A stretch of 5,592 bases of DNA, taken from NCBI GenBank assembly GCA_002772705.1, contig PFDH01000032.1, forward strand, positions 10,406 through 15,997, in the 5' to 3' direction. Below the pieces are notes generated by a model. That model searched no databases. It was not told where the DNA came from and worked only from the letters and a program-made list of their open reading frames with translations. Shown one piece after another: positions 4,799-5,592 of this stretch (position 1 is the first letter of the stretch; every line of letters starts with the position of its first letter). This DNA is from Candidatus Pacebacteria bacterium CG10_big_fil_rev_8_21_14_0_10_44_11. Its GTDB lineage: Bacteria > Patescibacteriota > Microgenomatia > UBA1400 > PJMF01. The position numbers and the translations under genes were made by a program.

Positions 4799-5548
4799 CT
4801 ACTTTTTGGTTGGGTTAGTCAAGATCTGATATCCGTCAGCGGTCACCAGCACAGTCTCCTCAAACATGCCGGCCAAAGAGCCATCTTCTGTCCGGTACGT
4901 CCAACCATCTCTATCAAGCACTACCGTCGCATTGCCCTGAGCATACATAATTTCGATCGCCACCGTTTGACCCTCGCTGAGCCGCACTTTTTTATCATGT
5001 CGATAGGCAACACAGGGAATGTTGGGAGCCATATGGAGTTGCTCGCCCACCCCGTGGCCAGTAAGTTGGGTAACGGCGCTGTAGCCAGCTTTTTCGACCG
5101 TGTGTTGCATGGCTTGACTAATTTCATAAACTGAGACCCCAGCTTTGACCTGGCCAATAGCTTTTTCTAAAGCTTTTATACCAACGGCCAAGAAAGCTTG
5201 TGTTTTAGTGGAAATAGGTTCAATCGCAAAAGTAGTGGTAGTATCTAGGTGATAACCTTGATTGATCAAACCAATATCAATAGTAATCACATCGCCAGCT
5301 TTGACGACTTTTTCTTGAGTGGGAATGCCATGGCATAACTCATTATTTTTCATGATACAGGTTGCCCAATCATACCCTGGTACAGTTGAAAAACTGGGTT
5401 TCATGCCGTGATCGGCAATTAACTGCTGGGCGGAGGCTTCAATTTGGGCAAAGCTGGCTCCCACTTTGGTGGATTGCGCTAACTGATCCCGAATCAGACC
5501 AAGCACTGCACCCCCTTGTTTCATGGCGGTTATTTTTTCAGTCTTCAT
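4799..5548 (-). CDS. map: Type I methionine aminopeptidase
   Basis: This cytosolic metalloprotease removes the initiator methionine from new proteins at the ribosome. The 249-residue product is of normal length for the short bacterial type I form. All five expected metal ligands are visible: D91 (in TIDIG), D102, H165 (in GHGVG), E199 (in AIEI) and E230 (in MFEE). The two second-shell histidines are also there: H73 (in CHGIP) and H172 (in LHMAP). The N-terminus (KTEKITAMKQGG) aligns with the usual start of the family (IKTPEDIEKMRVAG in E. coli), which supports the ATG at 5548 over the next Met at residue 9. No Shine-Dalgarno sequence precedes that ATG. Instead a TATAAT lies six bases upstream, which suggests a leaderless message. 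The stop is TAG. It sits just upstream of infA, as in many alpha operons. Function is very secure from the motifs. Confidence 0.97.
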   Translation of the reverse strand: MKTEKITAMKQGGAVLGLIRDQLAQSTKVGASFAQIEASAQQLIADHGMKPSFSTVPGYDWATCIMKNNELCHGIPTQEKVVKAGDVITIDIGLINQGYHLDTTTTFAIEPISTKTQAFLAVGIKALEKAIGQVKAGVSVYEISQAMQHTVEKAGYSAVTQLTGHGVGEQLHMAPNIPCVAYRHDKKVRLSEGQTVAIEIMYAQGNATVVLDRDGWTYRTEDGSLAGMFEETVLVTADGYQILTNPTKK

Positions 5549-5592
5549 GAGCGTATTATACCTCTGGTCAAGGAAAAAAGAATAAAAGACTA
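5549..5592 (-). promoter_or_regulatory. Putative map promoter, -10 box at leaderless spacing
   Basis: On the minus strand a perfect TATAAT lies at 5555-5560. Six bases separate it from the map ATG (A at 5548), so the usual distance from the -10 box to +1 puts the start of transcription on the A of the start codon. No good -35 box is found at 16-18 bp: the hexamer at 17 bp is ATTCTT. A TTGACC at 5566-5571 is only 5 bp from the -10 box, too close to act with it. A T-rich tract occupies 5571-5592. Only the -10 box supports this call, and the window ends here, so the upstream gene and other promoters are unseen. Confidence 0.5.

Noticed and set aside
4790..5134. A 114-codon plus-strand frame inside map
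   Set aside because: It is antisense to a complete MetAP gene with all catalytic residues and has no supporting start signal.
5566..5571. TTGACC as the -35 box for map
   Set aside because: It is only 5 bp from TATAAT, which is incompatible with sigma70 spacing.
1..5592. CRISPR array, mobile element, tRNA or rRNA gene
   Set aside because: There is no regularly spaced repeat array, transposase, cloverleaf or rRNA-like block on either strand; the only repeats are the two diverged copies after rpsI.

Overview
This window is a piece of a bacterial core ribosome/transcription operon. Every recognisable gene lies on the minus strand, so transcription runs from high to low coordinates. In that order the genes are: map (methionine aminopeptidase), infA (IF1), rpmJ (L36, only 37 codons), rpsM (S13), rpsK (S11), rpsD (S4), rpoA (RNA polymerase alpha), rplQ (L17), rplM (L13) and rpsI (S9). 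All ten read through intact, and the catalytic or RNA-binding residues I could check are present.

Organism: the standard genetic code works throughout and base composition is moderate, slightly AT-rich by eye. The order map-infA-rpmJ-rpsM-rpsK-rpsD-rpoA-rplQ is the conserved alpha-operon order of many bacteria. Here rplM-rpsI follow rplQ directly, with no truA (or ecf transporter genes) between. The L36 sequence ends in NPKHKQRQG, S4 is the cysteine-free type, and several proteins carry Lys/Ala/Thr-rich extensions. Together these suggest a Candidate Phyla Radiation (Patescibacteria) genome, perhaps Microgenomates-like. This is an inference from remembered family resemblance, not a database result.

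Layout: 5549-5592 holds the 5' flank of map, with a perfect TATAAT placed so that transcription would start at the map ATG (leaderless). The 92-bp map-infA gap has the best promoter in the window (extended -10, 17-bp spacer), with a 10-bp palindrome over the predicted start site. The 43-bp infA-rpmJ gap holds a second promoter-like element. From rpmJ to rpsI the genes are tightly packed (2-24 bp gaps), except for a 100-bp leader before rpoA that has a hairpin and repeated GGAG motifs. Positions 1-257, downstream of rpsI, carry no convincing gene. They hold two imperfect 44-nt direct repeats, overlapping inverted repeats that could form alternative hairpins, and a possible outward-facing promoter.

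How the genes work together: MetAP trims N-terminal Met from new proteins, IF1 acts in initiation, S13, S11, S4 and S9 build the small subunit, L36, L17 and L13 build the large subunit, and alpha nucleates RNA polymerase assembly. I see no defence system, mobile element, CRISPR array or other clearly new system. The unusual points are regulatory (promoters close to start codons lacking Shine-Dalgarno sequences), structural (protein extensions, an enlarged IF1) and the repeat-bearing downstream spacer.
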